From positions 178,974 through 242,973 of the forward strand of contig JAKLIW010000005.1 of assembly GCA_022709425.1 (NCBI GenBank): a DNA stretch of 64,000 nt. The letters run 5' to 3'. Positions 8,553-17,154 of the stretch are shown in pieces. Source of the DNA: a bacterium. GTDB taxonomy: Bacteria; UBP6; UBA1177; JAKLFG01. Position numbers and translations under genes: made by a program. Numbering within the stretch: the first letter of the stretch is position 1; each line of letters begins with the position of its first letter. The notes under the pieces are model-generated. The model did not search any database. It was not told where the DNA came from and worked only from the letters and a program-made list of their open reading frames with translations.

Positions 8553-9449
8553 ATGAACCCCCAATTCTTTCAACCGCTGTGGGATCTTTTGGGCATACGG
8601 GGCTGGAGTTCCTACGCCACGATCGAATGGATCCCCTTCATACTGGCGACCCCGATCACCTATCTGGCGACGCGCTACATCAAGATCGATCTCAAGAAGA
8701 CATACATCATTCAGGTGTGGATGTTCTACGTCGGCATCCTCGGATCGAAACTGTTCCACATCCTGTTCGACGAAAAACTCGACGAATATGTGTCGCTCGT
8801 CCGCACGATGGGCTTCACGACGCTCCTCACGCAGGAGTTCCTTTACCCGTGGAAAGGGGGACAGGTCTTCTACGGCGGCATCCTCACGGGACTTGCGGGC
8901 GGGACACTGCTCGCATACTTTCTCTACCGCGGCCCCGACCGGCGTCTCAACATTATACGTACCAACGATGTCGCCGTGTTCACTGTCTACATGATGTCCT
9001 CCATCGGGCGGGTGGGCTGTTACCTGCAAGGATGTTGTTACGGCGCCATCAGCGAGACCTTCGGGGTCGTCTTCCCCGCCCGGTCGGCCGCCGCCTACGG
9101 CGTGTTCCGTCAGGGACTCTCCGAAAGCGCCTTCATACCGACCCCACCGCTCATTCCCACCCAGCTCATCGAGACCTGCACCAGCGGCTCGATCTTTCTG
9201 TTCCTCCTGTTCCGCCTGCGCAAGGCCGACCAGCTTTGGACCGGCTACTTCGCGTGGCACGCCTTGATGTTCCACGCCATCGCCCGCTTCTGCATCGAAT
9301 TCCTCCGCATCGACCGGCGCGGCGGCTTCTGGATGTTCTCCACCTCGCAGTGGATCGCGATCACCGTCGCGACCATTCTTATCATCATTCGCATCCGTAT
9401 GCTCCGCTCCAACCGCCCCCTTGTCAAGGGGGGCGTGCAGGGGGTTTAA
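8553..9449 (+). CDS. lgt: Lgt-family prolipoprotein diacylglyceryl transferase
   Basis: 298 residues with about seven membrane segments. Lgt moves a diacylglyceryl group from phosphatidylglycerol to the lipobox Cys of prolipoproteins. The family loop is visible as GRVGCYLQGCCYG (152-164) with its invariant G-R, and IPTQLIE (201-207) stands where most Lgt proteins have HPxQLYE. The extra Cys residues and the missing His mark a divergent subgroup, so an Lgt paralogue cannot be excluded. The ATG at 8553 has GAGG 5 bp upstream; a GTG at 8547 is the alternative. The last codons read through a strong GC hairpin (9414-9435), which gives the atypical tail PLVKGGVQGV. At least seven lipoproteins lie in this window. 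Confidence 0.85.
   Translation: MNPQFFQPLWDLLGIRGWSSYATIEWIPFILATPITYLATRYIKIDLKKTYIIQVWMFYVGILGSKLFHILFDEKLDEYVSLVRTMGFTTLLTQEFLYPWKGGQVFYGGILTGLAGGTLLAYFLYRGPDRRLNIIRTNDVAVFTVYMMSSIGRVGCYLQGCCYGAISETFGVVFPARSAAAYGVFRQGLSESAFIPTPPLIPTQLIETCTSGSIFLFLLFRLRKADQLWTGYFAWHALMFHAIARFCIEFLRIDRRGGFWMFSTSQWIAITVATILIIIRIRMLRSNRPLVKGGVQGV
9414..9435. repeat. GC-rich inverted repeat (REP-like) at the end of lgt
   Basis: CGCCCCCTT, a 3-base loop (GTC), then AAGGGGGGCG, followed by a second G-run at 9440-9444 and TTTAA. It overlaps the last codons of lgt and lies between lgt and glyS, where it could act as an attenuator or RNA-stability hairpin. A related design occurs at 44611-44646. Confidence 0.6.
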
Positions 9450-9477
9450 TGAATAACTTACGCTATGAGGTATAACT

Positions 9478-11541
9478 ATGACCAACCTGCTGTTTGAGAT
9501 CGGTTTCGAGGAATTCCCCCCGTCCTTCATCCGCCCGGCGGCCGAACACCTGCGGTCGCAGATGGTCGATAAGATGACCGCGGCGCGCATCGCCCCGACG
9601 ACCGTCGAGGTCTTCAGCACCTGTTCCCGCATCGCGCTCAAACTGGGCGGTTTCCCGGCGACCCAGCCCGAACTGCGCGAAAAGGTGCAGGGAGCGCCCA
9701 AGAAGGTGGCGCTTACCGCCGAGGGGAAACTGGGCAAGGCGGGTGAGGCCTTCCTCAAGAAATACAACCTTACCGAATACACCTTCGAACAGTCGGCCGA
9801 CGGCAAGGGGGAACTCATCACCGGCTGGCATGTCGAGCCGGGCCGCCCCGTGAACGACATCATCGTCGAGACGCTCGAAACGCTCCTTTTCACCATGCCC
9901 TTCCCGAAGAGCATGCGCTGGGGCGACGGCGACCTGCAGTTCGCGCGGCCGATCCGCTGGCTCCTCTGCCTCATCGACGACAAACCGGTGGAGCGGTCGT
10001 TCCACGGCATCGCCTACGGAAAGAACTCCTTCGGCCACCGCTTCATGGCGCCCAGCGCGGTCCCGGTCACCTTCGGCACCTATGTCGCGGCGCTTGAAAA
10101 AGCATCGGTCATCGTCGAACACGAAAAGCGGGCCCTCTTCATCCGCGCCGAGGTCCAGCGGATCGCCCGCGATCTCAAAGGGAGCGAGACGCTCGACGAG
10201 GAACTGGTCGAAGAGGTCGCCAACATGACCGAACGGCCGGTGGCGGTCACCGGCACCATCCCGGCGAAAAATGCCGATCTGCCGCCCGAGCTGATATCGC
10301 TGGTCCTTAAAGAGAATCAGCGCTATTTCACCATCTACCGCGCTGATCGGCACGAACTCCTGCCGCAGTTCATATCGTTCCTCAACAACGCCCCGACCGA
10401 TCCGAAAGTGGTCGTGAAGGGGTGCGAGAAGGTGGTCGCGGCGCGGCTCTCCGACGCGGCGTTCTATTACTACGATGACCGCAAAAAGGACTTCGCGGGG
10501 CTCACCGAAAAACTTTCCGGCATGATGTTCCAGAAGGAACTCGGTTCCTACCGCGACAAGGTGGAACGGACCGCGAAACTGGCCCGTTTCATCGGCGAGA
10601 GATACTTCGGACTCGACGCGAAAGAAGCCGAAGCGGCGGCCAAGGCGGCGTTCCTCATCAAGAACGATCTCATCACCGGCGTCGTCTTCGAGTTCCCCGA
10701 ACTGCAGGGGACGATGGGCCGTTACTACGCCCTCAACGCCGGGCTTGACGCCGTGACGGCGCAGTCGATAGAGGAACACTACCTGCCGCGCTTCTCGGGT
10801 GACCGGCTCCCCGAAACGGTGCGCGGCGCGGTGCTCGCGCTCGCCGACAAGACCGACACGATAGTCGGCGGCTTCATGGCGGGGATGAAACCGACCGGCG
10901 CGAAGGACAAATTCGCGATACGGCGCAACGCCATCGGCCTCCTCCAGATAGCGGCCGAACGGGGTATCGCGCTCGACATCGAGGAACTCTTTGCCCACGC
11001 CGCCGGACTGGTGATAGCGCACAACGCGAAATTGAAACTCGATGCGGCCGATCTCGCCGACTTCATGAAACAGCGCTACTACGCGATATTCCCCTACGAG
11101 ACGCCGGTGGTGAAATCGGCGGTCGAGGCGGGCTGGCGGGTGCCGGCCGAGGTGAAGCGGCGCGTCGCCACCATCGCGAAACTGGTCGAGGAAAAAGATA
11201 TCCTTGAGATGGTCCAACTGCTCAAGCGTTCGGGCAACATCCTCAAGAACGCGAAGGATGGCGAAGGGGCGCATATCGACGAAAAGAAACTGACGGCGGC
11301 CGAGGAGAAGGACCTCTTCGCGGCGCTCGCGAAAGTGAAGAAGGAGATCGCGGCGGCGAAGGATGACCTCGCGGCGGCCCATGCGATCATATCGCTCAAA
11401 CCGCTCATCGACCGCTTCTTCGACAAGGTGCTGGTGATGGATGAGGACACGGCGGTACGCGGCAATCGCATCGCGCTCATCCGCGACATCGTGACGCTCG
11501 TCACCGCCCGCATCGGCGACATCTCGTGGCTCAGCATGTGA
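9478..11541 (+). CDS. glyS: Glycyl-tRNA synthetase beta subunit
   Basis: 687 residues, the normal length for the beta chain of the alpha2beta2 bacterial glycyl-tRNA synthetase. The beta chain binds tRNA-Gly and supports the alpha chain, which makes Gly-AMP. Typical features are the start LLFEIGFEEFPPSFIRPA, the block FPKSMRWGDGDLQFARPIRW, GHRFMAP, the HD-like central region and a C-terminal anticodon-binding helical part ending VLVMDEDTAVRGNRIALI. GAGG precedes the ATG by 7 bp. The alpha subunit gene glyQ, usually adjacent, is not in this window. It follows lgt by 28 bp and is probably co-transcribed. Confidence 0.96.
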   Translation: MTNLLFEIGFEEFPPSFIRPAAEHLRSQMVDKMTAARIAPTTVEVFSTCSRIALKLGGFPATQPELREKVQGAPKKVALTAEGKLGKAGEAFLKKYNLTEYTFEQSADGKGELITGWHVEPGRPVNDIIVETLETLLFTMPFPKSMRWGDGDLQFARPIRWLLCLIDDKPVERSFHGIAYGKNSFGHRFMAPSAVPVTFGTYVAALEKASVIVEHEKRALFIRAEVQRIARDLKGSETLDEELVEEVANMTERPVAVTGTIPAKNADLPPELISLVLKENQRYFTIYRADRHELLPQFISFLNNAPTDPKVVVKGCEKVVAARLSDAAFYYYDDRKKDFAGLTEKLSGMMFQKELGSYRDKVERTAKLARFIGERYFGLDAKEAEAAAKAAFLIKNDLITGVVFEFPELQGTMGRYYALNAGLDAVTAQSIEEHYLPRFSGDRLPETVRGAVLALADKTDTIVGGFMAGMKPTGAKDKFAIRRNAIGLLQIAAERGIALDIEELFAHAAGLVIAHNAKLKLDAADLADFMKQRYYAIFPYETPVVKSAVEAGWRVPAEVKRRVATIAKLVEEKDILEMVQLLKRSGNILKNAKDGEGAHIDEKKLTAAEEKDLFAALAKVKKEIAAAKDDLAAAHAIISLKPLIDRFFDKVLVMDEDTAVRGNRIALIRDIVTLVTARIGDISWLSM

Positions 11542-11551
11542 GCTAAAGGCA

Positions 11552-11830
11552 ATGCTTATGGACTTCGAGACATCCATAGTAGATTTCATCAAGAGCATCG
11601 TATTTGATTTGAACCTGCCAGAGGATGTATCTTTGCAGCTATTAGAATATGCTCAGCACTCAGAGTGTGGAATGGCTTTCGAAGATTTGGTGTATTATAT
11701 CGAAAATAATGAACTTGGCATGAAGAAAGAGACATTTGAGAAGATTGTCAAATTGGGGCACATGCTGGATATGGAAGAGAAAAGTTGGGAAGCATTAAAA
11801 AGGCTGGTAACTTTCGCAGGGAAACAATGA
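11552..11830 (+). CDS. MafI-family immunity protein
   Basis: 92 residues, acidic and helical. The pattern LLEYAQHSECGMAFEDLVYYI, then a short turn and KLGHMLDMEEKSWEALKRLV, fits small MafI-type immunity proteins, which neutralise polymorphic contact-dependent toxins by direct binding. No toxin gene is found next to it. Codon use is clearly AT-richer than glyS just upstream, suggesting transfer. Two ATG codons (11552 and 11558) are possible; AAAGG precedes the first. Its stop overlaps the start of a GNAT remnant (ATGA). The family assignment is from pattern memory, not from a search. Confidence 0.6.
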   Translation: MLMDFETSIVDFIKSIVFDLNLPEDVSLQLLEYAQHSECGMAFEDLVYYIENNELGMKKETFEKIVKLGHMLDMEEKSWEALKRLVTFAGKQ

Positions 11831-11886
11831 TCATCCGTCCTGAAACACCGGCCGACTATCCGGCGATACGAGAGATATTGTGGTGA
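11827..11886 (+). pseudogene. Remnant of a GNAT N-acetyltransferase gene (first 19 codons)
   Basis: An ATG overlapping the previous stop begins MIIRPETPADYPAIREILW and then stops. This is the standard start of GNAT acetyltransferases (beta1 plus the start of helix 1). The rest of the domain is missing, and the sequence runs at once into the AlbA_2 gene. It looks like a breakpoint left by insertion or deletion. The stretch is only 19 codons long. Confidence 0.55.
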
Positions 11887-11909
11887 GGGAAGAAGAGAGA
11901 TCGAACGAA

Positions 11910-13271
11910 ATGAAAGAACACCAATTCATCGAGTGGAAAGAATCGTGGCGCGATGAATACCTGAAATGGATATCCGGTTTCGCCAACGCCGAAGGCGGCA
12001 CGCTGGTGATCGGCAAGAACGATAAGGGTGCCGTCGTGGGCGTGACCAATGCGAAGAAACTTCTGGAAGACATACCCAACAAAGTACGCGACATCCTCGG
12101 CATCATGGTCGATGTGAATCTAAAGAAAGATGCCGGGAAGGAATATCTGGAAGTGGTGGTGGAGCCGCATCCCTATCCGGTAAGCTACAAGGGAGAGTAT
12201 CATTACCGCAGCGGTAGCACCAAGCAGGAACTCAAAGGGGCCGCCCTAGACAGATTCCTCCTGCGTAAACACGGGAAACGATGGGATGGTGTGCCGGTCC
12301 CCGGATTCTCTCCGGCCGATTGCAGTCAAGCCGCGTTTCAGCTCTTCAAAGCAAAAGCCGCCAAAAGCGGGCGTATGAGCGACGAGGTCCTACAGGACAG
12401 CGAGTTTTCGCTCCTAGAGAATCTGCAACTCACCGAAGGGAGCTACCTCAAGCGGGCTGCGACTCTTCTGTTCAATGAGAATACCGAGAAATTCGTCGGC
12501 GGGTCTTATATCAAGATCGGCTTCTTTGTGACCAATGACGACCTCCGTTATCAGGATGAGATACACGGTAATCTGTTCACCCAGGTTGATAAAACGCTGG
12601 ACCTGCTTTTTTCCAAGTATCTGAAGGCTCACATCCGGTACGAAGGGATCCAGCGCGTGGAGGAGTTCCTGTTTCCCCGCCCGGCCCTCCGTGAAGCGAT
12701 CCTCAATGCGGTGGTGCATAAAGATTACAGTAGTGGTGTTCCCATCCAAATCAGCGTCTATGAAGATCGGATCGTGCTTTGGAACCCCGGACAGTTGCCT
12801 GAGGACTGGACACTGCAACGGCTTTTAGGCAAACATCCGTCGAATCCCTATAATCCGCTCATTGCCGGAGCCTTTTTCCGGGCCGGATTTATTGAATCGT
12901 GGGGGCGCGGTATCGAGAAGATCGAAAAGGAATGTCGCGTACACGGCATTAAGCCGCCCGAATACGACTACGGTATGTCTGGATTGATGCTTACCTTCCA
13001 AGCCGATCCGGAACATTTGAGAAGAGCACGGGGCGATGAAGCGCCGTCGACAGAAGTGGGCGGAAAAACGCCGGTGAAAACGCCGGTGAAAACGCCGGTG
13101 AAAATCCTTCAGTTACTGCAAGAAAATCCCTCCATGACACTGGCCGAAGTTGCACGCGAGATCGGCAAATCGTTGAGCGCGGTCGAGCGTGCCAGCGCCA
13201 AACTGGTGAAGGAAGGTCGCTTGCGGTATGTCGGACCGCAAAAGGGTGGTTATTGGGAAGTACTTCCGTGA
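11910..13271 (+). CDS. AlbA_2 (Schlafen-type) / HATPase_c_4 / winged-helix regulator
   Basis: 453 residues. The N-terminal AlbA_2 domain carries EWKESWRDEYLKWISGFANAEGGTLVIG (about 6-33). The middle holds the RecG-C/HATPase_c_4 block with FPRPALREAILNAVVHKDY, GVPIQISVYEDRIVLWNPG and FRAGFIESWGRGIEKI. The C-terminal 60 residues form a winged helix (MTLAEVAREIGKSLSAVERASAKLVKEGRLRYVG). Such proteins are often labelled as putative transcriptional regulators or RecG-like helicases, but no helicase motor is present. A linker repeats TPVK three times from a 12-bp DNA repeat. GTG codons at 11880 and 11883 are alternative starts; ATG 11910 has GAGAGA upstream and starts at the domain. Base composition is lower in GC than the surrounding genes, so transfer is likely. 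Confidence 0.82.
   Translation: MKEHQFIEWKESWRDEYLKWISGFANAEGGTLVIGKNDKGAVVGVTNAKKLLEDIPNKVRDILGIMVDVNLKKDAGKEYLEVVVEPHPYPVSYKGEYHYRSGSTKQELKGAALDRFLLRKHGKRWDGVPVPGFSPADCSQAAFQLFKAKAAKSGRMSDEVLQDSEFSLLENLQLTEGSYLKRAATLLFNENTEKFVGGSYIKIGFFVTNDDLRYQDEIHGNLFTQVDKTLDLLFSKYLKAHIRYEGIQRVEEFLFPRPALREAILNAVVHKDYSSGVPIQISVYEDRIVLWNPGQLPEDWTLQRLLGKHPSNPYNPLIAGAFFRAGFIESWGRGIEKIEKECRVHGIKPPEYDYGMSGLMLTFQADPEHLRRARGDEAPSTEVGGKTPVKTPVKTPVKILQLLQENPSMTLAEVAREIGKSLSAVERASAKLVKEGRLRYVGPQKGGYWEVLP
13064..13102 (+). repeat. Three copies of a 12-bp in-frame repeat
   Basis: The unit AAAACGCCGGTG occurs three times in tandem and encodes the linker KTPVKTPVKTPVK between the ATPase-like part and the winged helix. 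Perfect copies suggest recent slippage. Confidence 0.75.
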
Positions 13272-13891
13272 GCGTCATCTTGCGCATGAGAGGGAGCGCT
13301 TCCCTCATTGTTCTGGTCATCATCTGCGTCGTACTCGGGTGGTACTTCTGGCCCGACAACGGCAGGGAGCGGCCCGTCGGAGTGCTCGCCCCCGATATTC
13401 CGGTGCAGGAGAATCTGACGGCCCAGCCGGTGAAGGACTACGGCGACTACACCATCACCGGACTTGCCAAATTCTCGATGAAGGGGCGCGTCCTGTCGAG
13501 CGAACGGTACTGGATAGACGGCGGTTCGACGCTTGTGCCGGTCGATCTGGCGCTGGGGTGGGGGAAGATGTCGGACAGCGCGGTCATCGACAAGCTCAAG
13601 ATATCGCAGCGGGGCCGTTTCTACTACTGGAAGCCGAAAGAGAACGACTATCCTATCCCCAAGGAAGATATCATCTCGTCGAGCGCCAACATGCACCTCA
13701 TCCCGGCGACCAAAGGGGTGGATAAGCTCATCAAGAAAGCGGTGAAGGGCGATATCGTCGAATTTTCCGGTTACCTCGCGCGGGCCGACGGCAAGGACGG
13801 CTTCAACTGGTCGAGCTCGATGACCCGCAGCGATGCCGGCGACGGCGCCTGTGAACTGGTGTATGTGGAAGAGTTCAGGATACTGCCGTAG
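13268..13891 (+). CDS. Conserved membrane-anchored protein of unknown function
   Basis: About 207 residues with one N-terminal membrane helix (ASLIVLVIICVVLGWYFW) and a soluble domain, probably outside the cytoplasm. Conserved-looking blocks are LAPVDLALGWGKMSD-like (here VPVDLALGWGKMSD), ISQRGRFYYW, SANMHLIPA, KGDIVEFSGYLA and SSMTRSDAGDGACELVYVE. I recognise this pattern from conserved hypothetical proteins of proteobacteria, but know no function. The start is taken as GTG 13268, which overlaps the previous stop (GTGA); a TTG at 13253 and an ATG at 13286 are alternatives. It sits 21 bp before the spermidine-synthase-like gene and is probably in the same transcript. Confidence 0.7.
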   Translation: MSVILRMRGSASLIVLVIICVVLGWYFWPDNGRERPVGVLAPDIPVQENLTAQPVKDYGDYTITGLAKFSMKGRVLSSERYWIDGGSTLVPVDLALGWGKMSDSAVIDKLKISQRGRFYYWKPKENDYPIPKEDIISSSANMHLIPATKGVDKLIKKAVKGDIVEFSGYLARADGKDGFNWSSSMTRSDAGDGACELVYVEEFRILP

Positions 13892-13912
13892 CACACGGCG
13901 AAAGGAGGCAAC

Positions 13913-15967
13913 GTGTTCTCAAAATCATCCGATCAGGTTCGTTACTGGATAGTCGCGGCGGTACTGGTCGCGCTGACCGGCGCGGTCTATCAGGCGGTCT
14001 CCATCCGCTTCCTGACCTATGTCTTCCCGTTCCGCATGCTGTTCGCCATATCGCTCATATCGGCGCTTGCGGTCTTTTTCTCGGGGCTCGGCGCGCTCGC
14101 CGCGCGGCGGCTTTCGGGCCGCGACCGGCTTCTGTTCGCGCTCATGGTCCCGGTCTTTCCGCTGTCGGCGGTCTGCATCAACCTCGCCGACGCGATCCCG
14201 TTCCTCGTGGAGAACCCGGTGTTGGCCGCGATACTGTTCACCGCTCCCGCCCTGCTGATCGGCGGCGCCTTGTCGGGGCTCTGTTATCAGGAGGTCGCGC
14301 GGATCGACCGTGCGCGCCTCAAACAGCTCATCGCATGGTCGGCGGTCGCCTTTTTCGTCGGCTATCTTTCATCGGTCTATCTGTTCACCCTGATCGGCGT
14401 GTGGACGGTACTCGTCGCGGCATCTCTGCTCCTGCTCCTGCCGCTGGTGTACGGACGGCCTCTTCTTTCGGGGGCGCTGTTGGCGGTGGTCACCCTCACG
14501 CCGCTCCTCGGCACCGAGGATATGTTCTTCCGTCTCTTCGCCCGCGAACCCTATCTCTGGGTGAAGGGGGCGGGGCACGAGAAGCAGGTCATGGGTTTCT
14601 GGTCACCCTATGCACGTCTCGATTTCTACGAGATGGCCGACGGGCGGCTGGCGGGACTCTACAACCGCGCCCAGCAGTGGGCGGCGGGCGATCCCGCCTA
14701 CGATGTAGCGATTCGGCGGACGATCTACCGCGATATCACCGGCGAGGTGTTGGTGGTGGGATCGGGCGGCGGCTACGGCCTGCTGTCGCTGACGCAGGCA
14801 TCATCCATCACCGCCATCGAGATCGATCCGGGGGTGGTCGCCGCCATGAAAGGACCGCTCGCCCGGTACAACCGGAATATCTACAATACCGTCCAGCAGG
14901 TCTTCGCCGGCGACGGCCGGGCGTATCTCGACCGGACCGACCGGCAGTTCGATTTCATCATCTTCGAGGCGGCCGACCTCAGCTACACCACCACCCCGCA
15001 CAGCTTCATCAGCATCGAGAACTACCTCTATACCGAAGAGGGTATCGCGCAGGCGCTCAGGCACCTCAAGCCCGACGGCGTGTTCCTGATACTGGTCACC
15101 AAGGAGCTGATCCCGGCGCCCAAATTCATCAATGCGCTTCCCGACGGGGTGCAGTGGCGGCTGTTCGAGGGACAGCTTGAGGTGGTGACGAGCATCCCAA
15201 TGAATTTCGACTTCATCCTCGCCTCTCATTCGGCCGAAAAGATCGCGTGGTGGGAGGAGCGCCTCAAGGATCCGCAGTTCCAGATGAAGGCGGTGAGCTC
15301 CAGCGAATTCCACCGAAAAAGCTCGTTCGGCCTCGATCCCATAACCGACAACCGGCCGCTCCTCTATTTCAAAGGATGGCGGCAGGCGATACCGTTCTTT
15401 ATCCTATTGTTCATCCTGACCGGCACCTTGGCGTTCACTACGATCCGGGCGCCGCGCCGGAAGGAGGCGCTGTTCTTCTCTCTGCTCGGCGTCGCCTTCA
15501 TGATCACCGAACTCTATATCATCAACAGTATGCGCGCCTATCTCGGGGGCTATCTGGAGACCTCGGCGTTCCTGCTCGGGACGCTGGTATTGGGGACCGC
15601 CGTCGGGACGCTGGCACACGACCGCATCACCGATAAACGGGCCGCCGCAGGACTGCTCATCGCATTGCCGCTCATGATGCTGATGCTTTACTATGCGCCG
15701 CTCACCTGGGCCGCCCCGCTCAAGGTGCTGTGGATACTCGCCGCGCTGGCGCCGGCATCCATCCTCATGGGAACGCTTTTCCCCAAGGCGCTCCTGCGGT
15801 CGCACGATGTCGAGACGGCGCGGTACTATGCCATCGATACCATCGGCGCCTCGCTGGGACTGGTGCTGTTCTATCTGCTGATGCTCGCGGGAGGGTTCTC
15901 CCTTATCGCGGTGGCGGCGGTGGCGCTTTACAGCGCGTCGCTGTATGTGCTTACTACGATCCGGTAG
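13913..15967 (+). CDS. Membrane-fused spermidine synthase-like methyltransferase-fold protein
   Basis: 684 residues: about six membrane helices (12-200), a Rossmann domain (about 225-475) and about seven further helices (about 490-680). The nucleotide-binding part shows GEVLVVGSGGGYGLLSLT (278-295), the acidic loop AIEIDPGVV (E303, D305), GDGRAYL and DFIIFEAADL, as in spermidine synthases. Those enzymes transfer the aminopropyl group of decarboxylated AdoMet to putrescine. Fused membrane forms are common in uncultured bacteria and their substrates are unknown. The aminopropyl-acceptor Asp of true spermidine synthases appears as E-A-A-D-L. GTG start with AAAGGAGG 5 bp upstream. Confidence 0.85.
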   Translation: MFSKSSDQVRYWIVAAVLVALTGAVYQAVSIRFLTYVFPFRMLFAISLISALAVFFSGLGALAARRLSGRDRLLFALMVPVFPLSAVCINLADAIPFLVENPVLAAILFTAPALLIGGALSGLCYQEVARIDRARLKQLIAWSAVAFFVGYLSSVYLFTLIGVWTVLVAASLLLLLPLVYGRPLLSGALLAVVTLTPLLGTEDMFFRLFAREPYLWVKGAGHEKQVMGFWSPYARLDFYEMADGRLAGLYNRAQQWAAGDPAYDVAIRRTIYRDITGEVLVVGSGGGYGLLSLTQASSITAIEIDPGVVAAMKGPLARYNRNIYNTVQQVFAGDGRAYLDRTDRQFDFIIFEAADLSYTTTPHSFISIENYLYTEEGIAQALRHLKPDGVFLILVTKELIPAPKFINALPDGVQWRLFEGQLEVVTSIPMNFDFILASHSAEKIAWWEERLKDPQFQMKAVSSSEFHRKSSFGLDPITDNRPLLYFKGWRQAIPFFILLFILTGTLAFTTIRAPRRKEALFFSLLGVAFMITELYIINSMRAYLGGYLETSAFLLGTLVLGTAVGTLAHDRITDKRAAAGLLIALPLMMLMLYYAPLTWAAPLKVLWILAALAPASILMGTLFPKALLRSHDVETARYYAIDTIGASLGLVLFYLLMLAGGFSLIAVAAVALYSASLYVLTTIR

Positions 15968-15970
15968 CTC

Positions 15971-16702
15971 TTAGAATTCCAGCTGAAATATGACCGGGAT
16001 GTCGACCACTGAGTCGACCGCTTCGCCGTTGGCGAGGAGCGCCGGTTTGAACTGCCACTGCCGTATCGCGGCGAGCGCCGCCTTCGAGAAGAGTTCATGG
16101 TCGGAGGCGACCACCTTGGCGTCGACTATCTGACCGAGCTTGTTTATCGAGACCTTGAGCAGTACCTCACCCTCGATCTCATCCTTGCGCAGTTGCGCCG
16201 GATATTCGGGTTTGATCTTTGCCTTGACCTCGGGCATTTTGGCCAGTTTGAATACCGGGATCGGGGCGAACTTCGGCGGTTCAGGTCGTTTGTCCTCGAC
16301 CTTCGCGAGGTCGCGGACCTGTTCCGGCGGCGTATATTCCTTCTCCATCTCCTTCATCAGTGTGTTGCCGACGCGCACCCCGATGCCGGTGTCGGCCTTG
16401 GCGACGGTATCTTTAGTGACGCCGAAGACCGGCTGTACCTCTTCCTGCGGTGGCGGGGCCGGCTTTTCGGTGTTGGGCGGCGGGGGGGTGGGTTTCGGCT
16501 TCGGTTTGGGCTTGGGCGGGTCGGGCGGTTTGGGCGGCGGCGGTTCCGGCTTCTTCACCTCGAAGGGGACGAAGGTGCTCTTCTTGAAAAGCTTGCGTGC
16601 CATGTCCGATTCATTGATGAGGACGACCGTTTCGATGAAGGCGCCGTGCAGGAGCGCCGAGAGGATGATGCCGACGATGAGATAGGTGTCGGAGCGCTTC
16701 AC
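15971..16702 (-). CDS. tonB: TonB-family energy transducer
   Basis: 243 residues: one N-terminal membrane helix (8-30), a long Pro-rich periplasmic spacer (51-86, with repeated P-K and PPPP), and a TonB C-terminal domain (about 163-243: YPAQLRKDEIEGEVLLKVSI, then AALAAIRQWQFKPAL). TonB couples the proton-driven ExbB/ExbD complex to outer-membrane transporters. It starts inside the end of exbD (ATGA overlap at 16699-16702), so the two are translationally coupled. No TonB-dependent receptor or exbB is found in the window. It may serve general uptake or act as a TolA-like protein. Confidence 0.92.
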   Translation of the reverse strand: MKRSDTYLIVGIILSALLHGAFIETVVLINESDMARKLFKKSTFVPFEVKKPEPPPPKPPDPPKPKPKPKPTPPPPNTEKPAPPPQEEVQPVFGVTKDTVAKADTGIGVRVGNTLMKEMEKEYTPPEQVRDLAKVEDKRPEPPKFAPIPVFKLAKMPEVKAKIKPEYPAQLRKDEIEGEVLLKVSINKLGQIVDAKVVASDHELFSKAALAAIRQWQFKPALLANGEAVDSVVDIPVIFQLEF

Positions 16703-17121
16703 GGGGCCGGGGCCTCGTATTCGACATTTATCGCGAAATTGTACAGTTCGAGGCGGCGGATCATGTCGATCACCTCGACCACCGTGCCGTGAAGCACCTG
16801 CCGGTCGGCCGATATGATGACCTGCAGTTCAGGATCGCTTTTCTTTTCGTCGGCCATCCGGGCGCGCAGACCTTCGAAACCTGCCATTTGTTGGCCGCCG
16901 ACGTAATAATCTCCCGCCTTCGAGATGACGATGGAGAGGGTCTTCTTGTTCACCTCCTTACTGGTGGCGGCGTGCGGCAGTTCGACCTCGATGGCCTCCT
17001 TGAGCATGAAGGTGGAGACGAGCATGAAGATGATGAGGAGCACCAGCATGATATCGACCAGCGGCGTTACATTGATGGCGGCGATTATCTCGTCGCCGTT
17101 CCTGTTGTCGAAACCTGCCAT
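16699..17121 (-). CDS. exbD: ExbD/TolR-family biopolymer transport protein
   Basis: 140 residues with the family layout: a short cytoplasmic start, one membrane helix carrying the proton-path Asp (INVTPLVDIMLVLLIIFML, D23), and a periplasmic domain (about 45-135) with IISADRQVLHGTVVEVID. It works with ExbB/TolQ to harvest the proton gradient for TonB/TolA. It is followed by tonB with a 4-bp overlap. The usual exbB gene directly upstream is absent; the next gene upstream is an unrelated exported protein. A promoter-like pair lies at 17155-17183. Confidence 0.92.
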   Translation of the reverse strand: MAGFDNRNGDEIIAAINVTPLVDIMLVLLIIFMLVSTFMLKEAIEVELPHAATSKEVNKKTLSIVISKAGDYYVGGQQMAGFEGLRARMADEKKSDPELQVIISADRQVLHGTVVEVIDMIRRLELYNFAINVEYEAPAP

Positions 17122-17154
17122 GACGCTCCCTGAGAAGATCTTTGGGACGGAAGA

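Noticed and set aside
8412..10010. Upstream in-frame extension of the CBM9 lipoprotein across lgt and glyS
   Set aside because: The extension is antisense to real genes, while a lipoprotein signal, ribosome site and promoter all fit the start at 8411.
9463..11598. Long antisense frame over glyS (about 711 codons)
   Set aside because: It is a frame shadow of a GC-rich gene: Arg/Asp/His-heavy, with no family features. Similar long frames at 59316-61631, 47597-49420, 20283-22253 and 1094-2686 were rejected for the same reason.
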